A stretch of DNA of 64,000 nucleotides from Pseudonocardia autotrophica (GCF_000717175.1 NZ_JNYD01000017.1:49529-113528); one strand, 5' to 3'. Numbered from the stretch's first letter, positions 8,173-16,731 are shown. Notes: a model not told the origin generated them from the letters alone. Numbers and translations: made by a program.

Positions 8173-9246
8173 CTACAGCGCGCCGGTGGCGGCCTGCAGG
8201 CCCAGGCTCGACGCGGCCACGGCGACCCAGAGCAGCCCGCCGAGCAGGAGCGGGCGGAACCCGGCGGCGCGCATGTCGGCGAACCGGAGGGTGAGGCCGA
8301 TGCCGGCCAGCGCCGTCGTCAGGAGGAAGGTTCCGAGCAGGGCGAGGCCCGCGTGCCAGCCCACCGGGACCAGGCCGAGGCTCTGCGCGCCGGCGGCGAG
8401 GAGGAAGCCGACCAGGAACAGCGGGACGACCTTCCGCCACGGCACCGGGCGGATGTCGCCGGTCCGGCGCCCGCGCAGCAGCGCCAGGGCCAGCACCACC
8501 GGCACGATCATCAGGGTTCTCGTCAGCTTGACGACGATTCCCTCCTGCGCTGCCTCCGGCCCGTAGGAGACGGCCGCCGCGACCACGGACGAGGTGTCGT
8601 TGATCGCCGTCCCGGCCCAGAGGCCGAACGCCGTCTGGTCCATCGCCAGCGCGTGCCCGACCACCGGGAAGAGCAGCACGGCGGCCACGTTGAAGGTCAC
8701 GATCGTGCCGACCGCGTAGGCGAGGTCGGTCCGCCGGGGCTCGATCACCGAGGCGACCGCGGCGATCGCCGAGGCCCCGCAGATGCCGGTCCCGACCGAG
8801 ACCAGGGTGCGGGTGTCACCGGTGACGCCGAGCAGCCGGCCGAGCAGCCAGCCTCCGCCGAGGGCCACCGCGAGCGTGCCGAGCATGACCGGGAGCGAGC
8901 CGAGCCCGACGCGCACCACCTGCTGCAGCGAGAGGCCGGTCCCGAGCACGACGATCGACGCCTGCAGCAGCGGCCGGGCGGCCACGGCCAGGCCCGGGGC
9001 GAGGACCCGGCCCGGGCGGACCACCGCGCCGACCAGCGCGCCGAGCACGATCCCGAGCACCGGCCCGCCGAGCACCGGGACGAGCCGGCCGATGCCGGTG
9101 GCGGCCGCGGCGACCAGCAGGGCGAGCGCGAGACCCGGGCCGACGCGGCGGACGGCCCGCCCGGCACGGCCGAGACCCGCGGCGGCGGAGCCGACCAGCC
9201 CCGCGTGGGGATGACCAGGTGTCCAGCCGGCCGACCAGCTGCTCAT
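8173..9246 (-). CDS. YeiH/UPF0324 family putative sulfate exporter
   Basis: A 357-residue membrane protein with about ten hydrophobic segments. It carries the family hallmarks GTGICGASAIAAVASVI near residue 150 and AGTAINDTSSVVAAAVSYG near residue 206, and LLQASIVVLGTGLSL before them. The family (Cons_hypoth698) has been tied to sulfonate and sulfate efflux. The ATG at 9246 follows GGGGAGAGAC. An in-frame TTG at 9273 is less likely. A promoter TTGCCA-N17-TACATT precedes it. Its stop is one base from that of the convergent SulP gene. Confidence 0.82.
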   Translation of the reverse strand: MSSWSAGWTPGHPHAGLVGSAAAGLGRAGRAVRRVGPGLALALLVAAAATGIGRLVPVLGGPVLGIVLGALVGAVVRPGRVLAPGLAVAARPLLQASIVVLGTGLSLQQVVRVGLGSLPVMLGTLAVALGGGWLLGRLLGVTGDTRTLVSVGTGICGASAIAAVASVIEPRRTDLAYAVGTIVTFNVAAVLLFPVVGHALAMDQTAFGLWAGTAINDTSSVVAAAVSYGPEAAQEGIVVKLTRTLMIVPVVLALALLRGRRTGDIRPVPWRKVVPLFLVGFLLAAGAQSLGLVPVGWHAGLALLGTFLLTTALAGIGLTLRFADMRAAGFRPLLLGGLLWVAVAASSLGLQAATGAL

Positions 9247-9273
9247 GTCTCTCCCCTCGGGACGGCTGCACAA

Positions 9274-9302
9274 AATGTACGGACATTAAGGGGCTGTGGC
9301 AA
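9274..9302 (-). promoter_or_regulatory. Promoter of the YeiH-type gene with overlapping inverted repeat
   Basis: On the minus strand TTGCCA (9302-9297) and TACATT (9279-9274) are separated by 17 bases. An inverted repeat AATGT-ACGG-ACATT at 9274-9287 covers the -10 element and could be a repressor site. Confidence 0.5.
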
Positions 9303-9342
9303 GGGGCGGGGCCGAAAGCAGATCGCAAGGTGATCCACCCTG

Positions 9343-9358
9343 CGTGAACTGATTCACG
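9343..9358. promoter_or_regulatory. Inverted repeat upstream of the MFS gene
   Basis: CGTGAA-CTGA-TTCACG, a perfect 6-4-6 palindrome 46 bases upstream of the MFS start, lies in the divergent gap with the YeiH-type gene. It looks like an operator for a dimeric regulator. No regulator gene is adjacent. Confidence 0.4.
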
Positions 9359-9404
9359 GTGCAACACTTCCGCTCGTCACACCGCCGGACCGGGAGAGGC
9401 CGCC

Positions 9405-10778
9405 ATGGCCACCATGGGTTCACAGTCAGTCACCGCGGAGCGCGTCGCGGGGGTGAACGCCCGGCTGGACCGGCTCCCGGTCTTCGGGCTCTCGCCCGTG
9501 GTGTTCGTCGTCGTCGGGGCGTCGTACTTCTTCACCTTCTACGACATCACCGCGATCGGGGTCACGCTGCCGGTGCTGGAGGAGCGGTTCGGGCTCAGCG
9601 GCGCGGACCTCGCCCTGCCGGTGACGACCAACCTCTTCGCCTACATCGTCGGCGCCTACGTCCTGTCCAGCCTCGCCGACTACATCGGCCGCCGGCGCGC
9701 GCTCGCGCTGTCGGTGGTGCTGCTGTCCGTCGGGGCCGTCCTCACCGCCCTGTCCTGGAGCGTGACCAGCCTGGCGATCTTCCGGGCCGTCACCGGGCTG
9801 GGGATGGGGGCGGAGATCGCGCTCGCCGCGACGATCATGACCGAGCTGTCCCCGCCGCGGCTGCGCGGGCGCGGCGTGGCGCTCAACGTCTTCTGGGGCG
9901 GCGTCGGGCTCGCGGCCGCGCCGTGGATCGGGCTCGGCCTGATCTCGTGGCTGCCCGCGGACATCGGCTGGCGGGTGGTGTTCGCCCTCGGTGCCCTCGC
10001 GATCGTCGTGCTGGTCTTCCTCACCGACCGCTGGGTGCCCGAGTCGCCGCGCTGGCTCGTGCTGCACGGCCGGCCCGACCGGGCGGACGGGCTGCTGGAC
10101 CGCATGGAGACGCACGTCCGGGCGCGGGGACACACGCTGCCCGAGCCGCGTCCCGTCGCGGCCGAGGGGGACCTGTCCACCTTCCCGACCTGGGAGCTGC
10201 TGCGTCCGCCGTACCTCGGCCGGGTCGTCGTCGTGTTCCTGTTCTGGTTCTTCAGCTACATGGCCGCGTACGCCTACCTGGCCTACCTGCCGACGCTGCT
10301 GGAGGAGATGGGCGTCGGGAAGAGCCTGCTGTACAGCGCCATCGGCGACCTCGGCTTCCTCGTCGGCGGGTTCGTGTCCGTGCTGGTCATCGACCGCTGG
10401 AACCGCAAGCACTCGGCGGCCGCGGCCGGACTCGTCGGGATGCTCGGCATCACCCTGGTCGCGGTGAGCCACGGGCCGGGGCTGCTGATCGTCGGCGCGT
10501 TCCTCGCCGGGATCTGGATCATGGCGCCGGCGCTGGGCTACGCCTACACCTCGGAGGTGTTCCCGACGCGCGCCCGCGCCTCCGGCATGTCCATCGGCGA
10601 CGGCCTGGGGCACCTCGGCGGGGCGGTGCAGCCCTACATCGTGGTCGCCGCGCTGGCGGCGTTCGGCCCGCGCGGCACGTTCGGGCTGATGGTCGGCATG
10701 ATCGCGGTGGCCGCGTCGATCATCCTGTTCGGCGGGATCCGCACGGCCGGGGACTCGCTGAGCGACCTGGCCCGGTGA
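9405..10778 (+). CDS. MFS transporter (sugar/aromatic-acid porter-like)
   Basis: A 457-residue major facilitator with twelve predicted membrane segments. It shows a loop 2-3 motif in the form LADYIGRRRAL near residue 88, a central cytoplasmic loop of about 50 residues (DRWVPESPRWL..PRP), and LGYAYTSEVFPTRARASGMS in the C-terminal half. PESPRWL and EVFPTRARA are typical of the metabolite:H+ symporter and sugar porter families that import sugars or aromatic acids. The exact substrate is unknown. The ATG at 9405 follows GGGAGAGG. An LLM oxidoreductase follows 55 bases later on the same strand. Confidence 0.82.
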   Translation: MATMGSQSVTAERVAGVNARLDRLPVFGLSPVVFVVVGASYFFTFYDITAIGVTLPVLEERFGLSGADLALPVTTNLFAYIVGAYVLSSLADYIGRRRALALSVVLLSVGAVLTALSWSVTSLAIFRAVTGLGMGAEIALAATIMTELSPPRLRGRGVALNVFWGGVGLAAAPWIGLGLISWLPADIGWRVVFALGALAIVVLVFLTDRWVPESPRWLVLHGRPDRADGLLDRMETHVRARGHTLPEPRPVAAEGDLSTFPTWELLRPPYLGRVVVVFLFWFFSYMAAYAYLAYLPTLLEEMGVGKSLLYSAIGDLGFLVGGFVSVLVIDRWNRKHSAAAAGLVGMLGITLVAVSHGPGLLIVGAFLAGIWIMAPALGYAYTSEVFPTRARASGMSIGDGLGHLGGAVQPYIVVAALAAFGPRGTFGLMVGMIAVAASIILFGGIRTAGDSLSDLAR

Positions 10779-10833
10779 CCCGGTCGACGCGGCCGTTGAC
10801 CGGCCCGCCCGGCGCCGGGCAGAGTCGGCGCCC

Positions 10834-11820
10834 GTGAAGATCGACGCGCGGTTGCGGGACGGCCTCGAGCACGTGGCGGAGGACGCCCGGACCGCCGAGG
10901 ACCTCGGCTTCGACGGCGCCTGGAACAGCGAGAACAAGGCGGACGCGTTCCTGCCGATCGCGGTCGGGGCCGAGCACACCACTAGGCTGGAGCTCGGCTC
11001 GTCCGTCGCGATCGCCTTCGCCCGGACGCCGATGACCGTGGCCTACCAGGCCGTGGACCTGCAGCGGTTCTCCCGCGGCCGGTTCGTGCTGGGCCTCGGC
11101 AGCCAGATCCGCCCGCACGTCCAGCGGCGGTTCTCGATGCCGTGGTCGAGGCCTGCGGCGCGGATGAAGGACTTCGTGATGGCGCTGCGGGCGATCTGGC
11201 ACGCCTGGGACACGGGCGAGCGGCTGCACCACCGCAGCGAGTTCTACGACCACACCCTGATGACGCCGAACTTCGTGCCGCCCGAGAACCCGTACGGCCC
11301 GCCCGAGGTGTTCCTCGCCGCCGTCGGGCCGCACATGCTGCGGACCACGGCACAGGTGGCGGACGGGCTGTTCACGCACCCGTTCCTCACCGAGCGGTAC
11401 CTGCGCGAGGTGATCCTCCCGGAGGTCGAGGAGCACCGCGGGGAGGGCCTGGCGCCGCTCGAGATCGCGCTGTCCGCCTTCGTCGCGCTCGACGAGGCCG
11501 ACGTCGAGGCCGTCCGCCGGCAGATCTCCTTCTACGGCTCCACGCCCGCCTACCGCCCGGTGCTGGAGCTGCACGGCTGGGGCGACCTGCAGACCGACCT
11601 CAACACGCTCTCCAAGCGCGGGCGATGGGACGACATGGTCCCGCTCGTCACCGACGAGATCCTGGAGAGCATGTGCTCGATCGGGACCGAGAAGGAGATC
11701 GCCGCCGACCTGCGCCGCCGCTACGACGGCCTCGCCCACCGGGTCCGCTTCAACCGCCCCGGTGACACCTCCGGCCCCGCCCGCTTCGGCGGTCTCGTGG
11801 ACGCCCTCCGCACCCCGTGA
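10834..11820 (+). CDS. LLM class F420-dependent oxidoreductase
   Basis: A 328-residue luciferase-like enzyme. Motifs are AEDLGFDGAWNSENKADAF near residue 20, LELGSSVAIAFARTPMTVAYQA (about 50-71), FSRGRFVLGLGSQIRPHVQRRF (about 77-98) and PEVFLAAVGPHMLRTTAQVADGLF. The PHVQRRFSMPW segment is typical of a subfamily of predicted F420-dependent oxidoreductases in actinobacteria. The GTG at 10834 has no clear ribosome-binding site. Its TGA stop is built into a hairpin shared with the convergent nucleoside phosphorylase. It is probably co-transcribed with the MFS gene. Confidence 0.82.
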   Translation: MKIDARLRDGLEHVAEDARTAEDLGFDGAWNSENKADAFLPIAVGAEHTTRLELGSSVAIAFARTPMTVAYQAVDLQRFSRGRFVLGLGSQIRPHVQRRFSMPWSRPAARMKDFVMALRAIWHAWDTGERLHHRSEFYDHTLMTPNFVPPENPYGPPEVFLAAVGPHMLRTTAQVADGLFTHPFLTERYLREVILPEVEEHRGEGLAPLEIALSAFVALDEADVEAVRRQISFYGSTPAYRPVLELHGWGDLQTDLNTLSKRGRWDDMVPLVTDEILESMCSIGTEKEIAADLRRRYDGLAHRVRFNRPGDTSGPARFGGLVDALRTP

Positions 11821-11856
11821 GTGCCGACTGCCCCTAGAGCGGCAGTTCGCGCTCAC
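11817..11856. terminator. GTGAGTG-family hairpin holding both convergent stop codons
   Basis: Arms GTGAGTGCCGACTGCC (11817-11832) and GGCAGTTCGCGCTCAC (11841-11856) pair with one mismatch and two wobbles around an eight-base loop containing CTAG. The stop codons of both flanking genes are part of the arms. It probably acts as a bidirectional terminator. Confidence 0.7.
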
Positions 11857-12629
11857 GACCCCCGGTGAGCTGCAGAGACGAGGCGCAGGGCCGCGTCGGC
11901 GGCGAGCTCGAAGAGGGCGGCGCGGATCTCGGCAGCCGTGGTCCATCCCCGGTGCTCCCACTCCTCGCCCGCGAGGGAGTCGCCGGCGAAGAGCAGGTGG
12001 GCGAGCCGGATCCCGCGGTACCGGGCGACCGCGATCAGCGCCGACGCCTCCATGTCGACCACCGCGCAGCCCTCGGCGACGCGCCGGGCGACCCGGCCGC
12101 GGGTCTCGCGGAACACGCCGTCCGTGGTCCAGGCGCGGGCGGTGACGTAGGGGACGTCGGCGGCGTCGAGCGTGCCGGTCAGCGCGGCGACGCCCGCGGG
12201 ATCGGCCTCCACGACCCGGCCGGCGGGCAGGTAGTGGAAGGAGGTGCCCTCGTCCCGCAGGGCGCTGTCGACCACGACCGCGTGCCCGACGGTCAGCTCC
12301 GGCACGAGCGACCCGGCCCCGCCGACGGCCACCGCCGCCCGCACGCCGAGCGCGATCAGCTCCTCGAGGAAGATCGCCGACAACGGCGCCCCGACGCCGG
12401 GCTGGATCACCGCCAGCCGCCGCCCGTCCCGCTCGATCTCGTGCACCGGCCACGGCCCGAGCTCCGACGACAGGTGCACCGTCCGCACGGCGGGTACCGC
12501 GGCCACGACCTCCGGGAAGAAGCACAGCACCGCGGCCTCCGGCAGCCGCACCCGGCGGGGCACGACGCGGTGCGGCTCGAGCACCCCCGGGTCGGCCAGG
12601 TCGTCCTCGCAGAGGGGCAGCGGATCCAC
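11853..12629 (-). CDS. Nucleoside phosphorylase family protein
   Basis: A 258-residue PNP/UDP phosphorylase superfamily protein (uridine phosphorylase-like). It shows VIQPGVGAPLSAIFLEELIALGVRAAVAVGGAGSL near residues 75-110, with the typical glycine-rich phosphate-binding turn, and the nucleoside-binding segment CAVVDMEASALIAVARYRG near residues 190-208. The family splits nucleosides with phosphate to free base and ribose 1-phosphate. The exact base is not clear. The GTG at 12629 is the start. The ATG nearby is out of frame. It is divergent from the VOC gene. Confidence 0.8.
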   Translation of the reverse strand: MDPLPLCEDDLADPGVLEPHRVVPRRVRLPEAAVLCFFPEVVAAVPAVRTVHLSSELGPWPVHEIERDGRRLAVIQPGVGAPLSAIFLEELIALGVRAAVAVGGAGSLVPELTVGHAVVVDSALRDEGTSFHYLPAGRVVEADPAGVAALTGTLDAADVPYVTARAWTTDGVFRETRGRVARRVAEGCAVVDMEASALIAVARYRGIRLAHLLFAGDSLAGEEWEHRGWTTAAEIRAALFELAADAALRLVSAAHRGS

Positions 12630-12732
12630 GGGCCGATCATGCCCCGCGGCGCTACCGTTTCCGGGAGCGGGCACGGAATGTTGCACGCTCAACAATCGTT
12701 GGACGGGGTACCACCGACGGAAGGGGAGTCCG

Positions 12733-13251
12733 ATGCCGCAGCCCGAGGGAGCCGAGCTCGAGGCCATCCGCGCCCGACGCGCCGACCTGCGCGGAAAGTA
12801 CCTCCAGGCACCCGCCGACCGCAGGCCGACGACCGTGCAGGGCGTCCACCACCTCGCGCTGATCTGCAAGGACGTCGAGGAGACCATCCGCTTCTACCAG
12901 GAGGTGCTGGGCTTCCCGCTCGTCGAGCTGGTGGAGAACCGCGACTACCGCGGCTCCAGCCACTTCTTCTTCGACATCGGCCACGGCAACCTGCTGGGCT
13001 TCTTCGACTTCCCGGGCCACGACCACCCGGACTTCAGCGAGACGATCGGCGCGGTGCAGCACCTCGCCCTCTCCACCTCGCCGGAGGAGTTCGAGCGCGC
13101 CAGGGCCCGGCTCGACGAGGCCGGCATCGACTACCTCGGCCCGGACCGCGGCGTCGAGAACAGCCTCTACATCCGGGACCCCAACGGTGTCGGGCTCGAG
13201 TTCTACCGCGAGGAGCTCGGCAAGTTCGAGGGCGAGGAGCTCCTCACGTGA
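12733..13251 (+). CDS. VOC (glyoxalase/bleomycin resistance/dioxygenase) family protein
   Basis: A 172-residue single-unit VOC protein. Two beta-alpha-beta-beta-beta modules are seen: VHHLALICKDVEETIRFYQEVLGF near residue 37 and VQHLALSTSPEEFERARARL near residue 112. Putative metal ligands are the His of VHHLAL, the His of VQHLAL and the Glu of VGLEFY close to the end. DIGHGNLLGFFDFPGH resembles proteins annotated as glyoxalase/dioxygenase family with unknown substrate. The ATG at 12733 follows AAGGGGAG. It is transcribed alone, divergent from the nucleoside phosphorylase. Confidence 0.78.
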   Translation: MPQPEGAELEAIRARRADLRGKYLQAPADRRPTTVQGVHHLALICKDVEETIRFYQEVLGFPLVELVENRDYRGSSHFFFDIGHGNLLGFFDFPGHDHPDFSETIGAVQHLALSTSPEEFERARARLDEAGIDYLGPDRGVENSLYIRDPNGVGLEFYREELGKFEGEELLT

Positions 13252-13403
13252 CCCGTTGATCCTTCCGGCCCGCCGCCGGCACCGGCCGGCGCGGGTTCCG
13301 GACCGTCGCGCAACCCCGGCCGCTCCCGCGCGTCCCATGGTTGAGGGACCGGTACGGCCCCTCGCTACCGTGGTCCGCGACCGGAGCGGACCGGCGACTC
13401 GCC

Positions 13404-13463
13404 GAGCGGAGCTTGCGGAGCGAGCATCGCCTCGAGCGGAGCGCACGGAGCGAGCCTCGACAC
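13404..13463. repeat. Two imperfect 30-bp copies of the GAGCGGAGC repeat
   Basis: Copies begin at 13404 and 13434 with the pattern GAGCGGAGC-NNN-CGGAGCGAGC. They match the unit of the tandem array at 21723-21851. They lie in the 234-bp gap before the LCP gene, which otherwise shows nothing clear. Confidence 0.65.
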
Positions 13464-13485
13464 CGACGGGACGGTGCAGGGACGG

Positions 13486-14709
13486 ATGAACGGTGACCGA
13501 CGCGGCCCTGCCGGGCCGCCGCCGGGCAGGGGCGCCCCGCCCCCGCGGCGCGGCGGCGGGCCGGGCTGGACCGCCCAGCCGGGGCGCCGTCCCGCGCCGC
13601 CGCCCCAGGGGCGTCCGATGCCACCGCCGGGCGCGAGGCCGTCGGGCCCGCCGCCGCGGCAGGGTCCACCGCCCCCGCAGAACACCCGGATGATGCCGTC
13701 GTCGGCCCCCGCGCCGGAGACGTACCGGCCGCCGGTCCGCACCCGCCCGCCGAAGCCGCCCCGGGCCCGCCGGCCCGGGCGGTGGGGGCGCCGCATCAAG
13801 ATCGCCCTCGCGCTGATCCTCGTCGCCCTGATCGGGTGGGGCGTCTACCTCGACCAGAACCTCAACCGGGTCCAGGCGCTGCCCGCGGACAGCACCGCGG
13901 AGTCGTCGGGCACGAACTGGCTCATCGTCGGCTCGGACAGCCGCGCCGACCTCTCCGCCGAGGACGAGGAGCGGCTGGGCACGGGCGACGCCGCCGGCCA
14001 GCGCACCGACACGATCATGCTGCTGCACTCCGGCAGCTCCGGATCGGTGCTGGTCAGCCTGCCGCGCGACTCCTACGTGCCGATCCCGGGGCACGGCTCG
14101 AACAAGCTCAACGCCGCCTACGCCTTCGGCGGGGCGCCGCTGCTGATCAGTTCGGTCGAGGCCGCCACGGGGCTGCACATCGACCACTACGCGGAGATCG
14201 GGTTCGGCGGGTTCGTCGACGCCGTCGACGCGGTGGGCGGCGTCGACCTGTGCGTGCCGAAGGCGATCAAGGACCCGAAGGCGGCGCTGGACATCCAGGC
14301 CGGTTGCCAGGAGCTCGACGGGCAGACGGCGCTCGGTTACGTCCGCACGCGGGCGACGGCGGGCTCGGACTTCGACCGCGTGCAGCGGCAGCGCGAGTTC
14401 CTCTCGGCGCTGATCGCGAAGGCGACGAGCGTGGGCACGCTCGTCAACCCGTTCCGGGTGGTCCCGCTGGCCGACGCGATGACCGCCCTGCTCACGGTCG
14501 ACGACAACGACCACATCTGGAACGTCGCCCAGCTCGGCCTGGCGATGCGCGGGGTGACCAACGGGGGCATCGCGACGACCGCGCCGGTCGGCAGCACGCC
14601 GACGATCGGCGGGCAGTCCGTGGTGCGCTGGGACAAGACCCGGGCGAGCGCGCTGTTCGGCGCGCTGCAGAAGGACCAGACGCCGGCGCAGAGCTCGCTC
14701 GGCCCCTGA
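13486..14709 (+). CDS. LCP (LytR-CpsA-Psr) family cell-wall glycopolymer ligase
   Basis: A 407-residue single-pass membrane protein. A 95-residue cytoplasmic Pro/Gly/Arg-rich N-terminus precedes a membrane helix (IALALILVALIGWGVYL, about residues 106-122) and an outside LCP domain. Catalytic-site motifs are visible: NWLIVGSDSRADLS, QRTDTIMLLH, VSLPRDSYVPIPG, NKLNAAYAFGG and YVRTRATAGSDFDRVQRQREFL. In actinobacteria such enzymes attach arabinogalactan or teichoic-type polymers to peptidoglycan. The ATG at 13486 follows AGGGACGG; a GTG at 13474 is in frame. A strong hairpin closes the gene. Confidence 0.87.
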   Translation: MNGDRRGPAGPPPGRGAPPPRRGGGPGWTAQPGRRPAPPPQGRPMPPPGARPSGPPPRQGPPPPQNTRMMPSSAPAPETYRPPVRTRPPKPPRARRPGRWGRRIKIALALILVALIGWGVYLDQNLNRVQALPADSTAESSGTNWLIVGSDSRADLSAEDEERLGTGDAAGQRTDTIMLLHSGSSGSVLVSLPRDSYVPIPGHGSNKLNAAYAFGGAPLLISSVEAATGLHIDHYAEIGFGGFVDAVDAVGGVDLCVPKAIKDPKAALDIQAGCQELDGQTALGYVRTRATAGSDFDRVQRQREFLSALIAKATSVGTLVNPFRVVPLADAMTALLTVDDNDHIWNVAQLGLAMRGVTNGGIATTAPVGSTPTIGGQSVVRWDKTRASALFGALQKDQTPAQSSLGP

Positions 14710-14736
14710 CCACGTCGTCGCAGGTCACCTGCGGTC

Positions 14737-14776
14737 GTGAGTGCGTACTGCCCCTCTAGCGGCAGTACGCACTCAC
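14737..14776. terminator. GTGAGTG-family hairpin between LCP gene and ku
   Basis: A perfect 16-bp stem, GTGAGTGCGTACTGCC with GGCAGTACGCACTCAC, closes an eight-base loop CCTCTAGC. It lies between convergent genes and starts five bases after it would clear the ku stop at 14781, so it can terminate both. Confidence 0.78.
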
Positions 14777-14780
14777 GGGG

Positions 14781-15734
14781 TCAGGCGGTGCGGCGCTTCC
14801 GGGTCGTGGTCTTCTTCTCGGCGCCGTCCTCGCCCTCGTCGGCCTTCTTGCGACGGGTGCTCGGCTTGCGGGCGCGGGCGGGCTTCTCCTCCGCCGGCTC
14901 CTCGGTCTCCTGCGGCTCCGCGCCCGCCTTCGTCGCGGCCTTCTTGCCGGACGAGCCGCGCGCGGCCTCGACGCTCGCCTGCAGCGCCGAGAGCAGGTCG
15001 GTCATCGAGTCGCCCTCGTCGTCCCGCTTCTGCTCGACCGGGGCCGGCTTGGTGTCGCCGTGCTCCTTCTTCGACTCGATCAGCTCGACGACGGCGTCCC
15101 GGTACTCGTCGTGGAACTCGGTGGGGTCGAAGTCCGCGCCCATGCTCTCGATCAGCGACGCGGCCATCTGCCTCTCCTGCGGCCGCAGCTCGATGTCCTG
15201 GTCGAGGATGTCGAAGTCCGGCTCGCGCACCTCGTCCGGCCACAACATCGTCTGCAGCACGATCGTCTTGTCCCGCACCCGCAGCAGTGCGAGGCTCTCC
15301 CGCTGGCGCAGCGCGAACCGCACGATCGCCATGCGGTCGGTCTCGGCCAGCGCCTCGCGCAGCAGCGCGTACGGCTTCGCCGCCTTGGTCTCGGGTTCGA
15401 GGTAGTAGCTCTTGTCGAACAGCAGCGGGTCGATCTGGTCCGCCGGCACGAACTCGACCACGTCGATCTCGTGCCCGCTGGCCACCGGCAGCGAGTCCAG
15501 GTCGGACTCGTCGAGGGTGATCAGCTCGCCGTCCTCGGTCTCGTAGCCCTTGACGATGTCCGCGTACTCCACGACCTCGCCGCACACCGTGCAGGTCCGC
15601 TTGTACCGGATGCGGCCGCCGTCGGCGCCGTGCACCTGGTGGAAGCGGATGTCGTGGTTGGTCGTGGCCGAGTACAGCTTGATCGGCACGCTGACCAGTC
15701 CGAAGGACACCGCGCCGCTCCACATCGCGCGCAT
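14781..15734 (-). CDS. ku: Ku protein, non-homologous end joining
   Basis: A 317-residue bacterial Ku. The N-terminus MRAMWSGAVSFGLVSVPIK, then RIRYKRTCTVCGEVVEYADIVKGYE and FDKSYYLEPE, is diagnostic of the DNA-end-binding ring core, which covers about residues 1-250. The last 60 residues are rich in Lys, Ala, Glu and Arg (RKPSTRRKKADE, KKTTTRKRRTA), an extended basic tail known in actinobacterial Ku that helps DNA threading. The ATG at 15734 follows GGAAGGGACGG. It is divergent from an ATP-dependent ligase 64 bases away, consistent with a two-part repair unit. Confidence 0.93.
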   Translation of the reverse strand: MRAMWSGAVSFGLVSVPIKLYSATTNHDIRFHQVHGADGGRIRYKRTCTVCGEVVEYADIVKGYETEDGELITLDESDLDSLPVASGHEIDVVEFVPADQIDPLLFDKSYYLEPETKAAKPYALLREALAETDRMAIVRFALRQRESLALLRVRDKTIVLQTMLWPDEVREPDFDILDQDIELRPQERQMAASLIESMGADFDPTEFHDEYRDAVVELIESKKEHGDTKPAPVEQKRDDEGDSMTDLLSALQASVEAARGSSGKKAATKAGAEPQETEEPAEEKPARARKPSTRRKKADEGEDGAEKKTTTRKRRTA

Positions 15735-15798
15735 GGTCGCCCGTCCCTTCCGCGCCGGTTGCCGTCCGTGACGGCCCGTCGGGTGACAGCATGACGGT

Positions 15799-16731
15799 GT
15801 GCAGCCCATGCTCGCCACTCCCGGACCGCTCCCGACGGGGCCGGAATGGGTCTACGAGGTGAAGTGGGACGGCATGCGGCTGCTCGCGGAGGTCACCGAC
15901 GGTGAGGTCCGCCTGGTCACGCGCGCGGGCCGGGACGTCACGGCCACCTTCCCCGAGCTGACCGGGCTGACGTCGATCGCTCCGGACGTCGTGCTCGACG
16001 GCGAGGTCGTCCTGCTCGAGGAGGGGGTGCCGAGCTTCGCCGCGCTCGCCGACCGGGTGCACCGGCCGGTGTCCCGGGCCCGTGCCCTGGCCCGGCCCGT
16101 CACGTTCATGGTGTTCGACGTGCTGCGGCTCTACGGCGTCCCGCTGCTCGAACGCCCGATGCACGAGCGCCGCGCGACCCTCGAGCGGCTCGACACCGCC
16201 TCGGTCCCCGCCGTGGCGCTCTCCCCGCTCTACACGGACGGGCGCGCCCTGTTCGACGCCACCGGGCGGCGGGGGATGGAGGGCGTCCTCGCCAAGCGGC
16301 GCGAGTCGGACTACCGGCCGGGCGGTCGCAGCCCCGCCTGGGTGAAGGTGACCCACCGGCACACCCAGACCTGCCTGATCGGCGGCTGGCGGCCCGAGCG
16401 GTCCGGACAGGGCACGCGGATCGCGGCGCTGCTGCTCGGGGTGCCCGACGGCGGCGACCTGGTCTACGCGGGCCGGGTCCCGGTGGGGCTCGCCGGAGCG
16501 GTGGTGCAGCGGGTGCTCGGCGAGCTGATGACGGACCTGGAGACGGACGCGTCACCCTTCCGTGCCCGCCCGCCCCGGGCCGAGGCCGCCGGGGCGCACT
16601 GGTGCGAACCCGTCGTCACGGTCGAGGTGGCGCACCACGGCTGGACGGCCGAGGGCCGGTTGCGCCAACCGGTCTTCCGCGGGGTCCGGGCCGACGTCGA
16701 CCCCGCCGAGGTGCGGCGGGAGGACCGGTGA
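15799..16731 (+). CDS. ATP-dependent DNA ligase (NHEJ-associated, stand-alone)
   Basis: A 310-residue two-domain ligase. The adenylation domain has the nucleotidyl-lysine motif I, YEVKWDGMR, near residue 19, DVVLDGEVV (motif III), VTFMVFDVLRLYG (IIIa), MEGVLAKRRESDYRPGGRSPAWVKV (IV/V). The OB-fold domain follows (CLIGGWRPE) to the C-terminus. No polymerase or phosphoesterase domain is fused, so this is a LigC- or LigD-ligase-like stand-alone enzyme. The GTG at 15799 lacks a strong ribosome-binding site; the ATG three codons on is an alternative. The divergent arrangement with ku supports a role in end joining. Confidence 0.88.
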   Translation: MQPMLATPGPLPTGPEWVYEVKWDGMRLLAEVTDGEVRLVTRAGRDVTATFPELTGLTSIAPDVVLDGEVVLLEEGVPSFAALADRVHRPVSRARALARPVTFMVFDVLRLYGVPLLERPMHERRATLERLDTASVPAVALSPLYTDGRALFDATGRRGMEGVLAKRRESDYRPGGRSPAWVKVTHRHTQTCLIGGWRPERSGQGTRIAALLLGVPDGGDLVYAGRVPVGLAGAVVQRVLGELMTDLETDASPFRARPPRAEAAGAHWCEPVVTVEVAHHGWTAEGRLRQPVFRGVRADVDPAEVRREDR

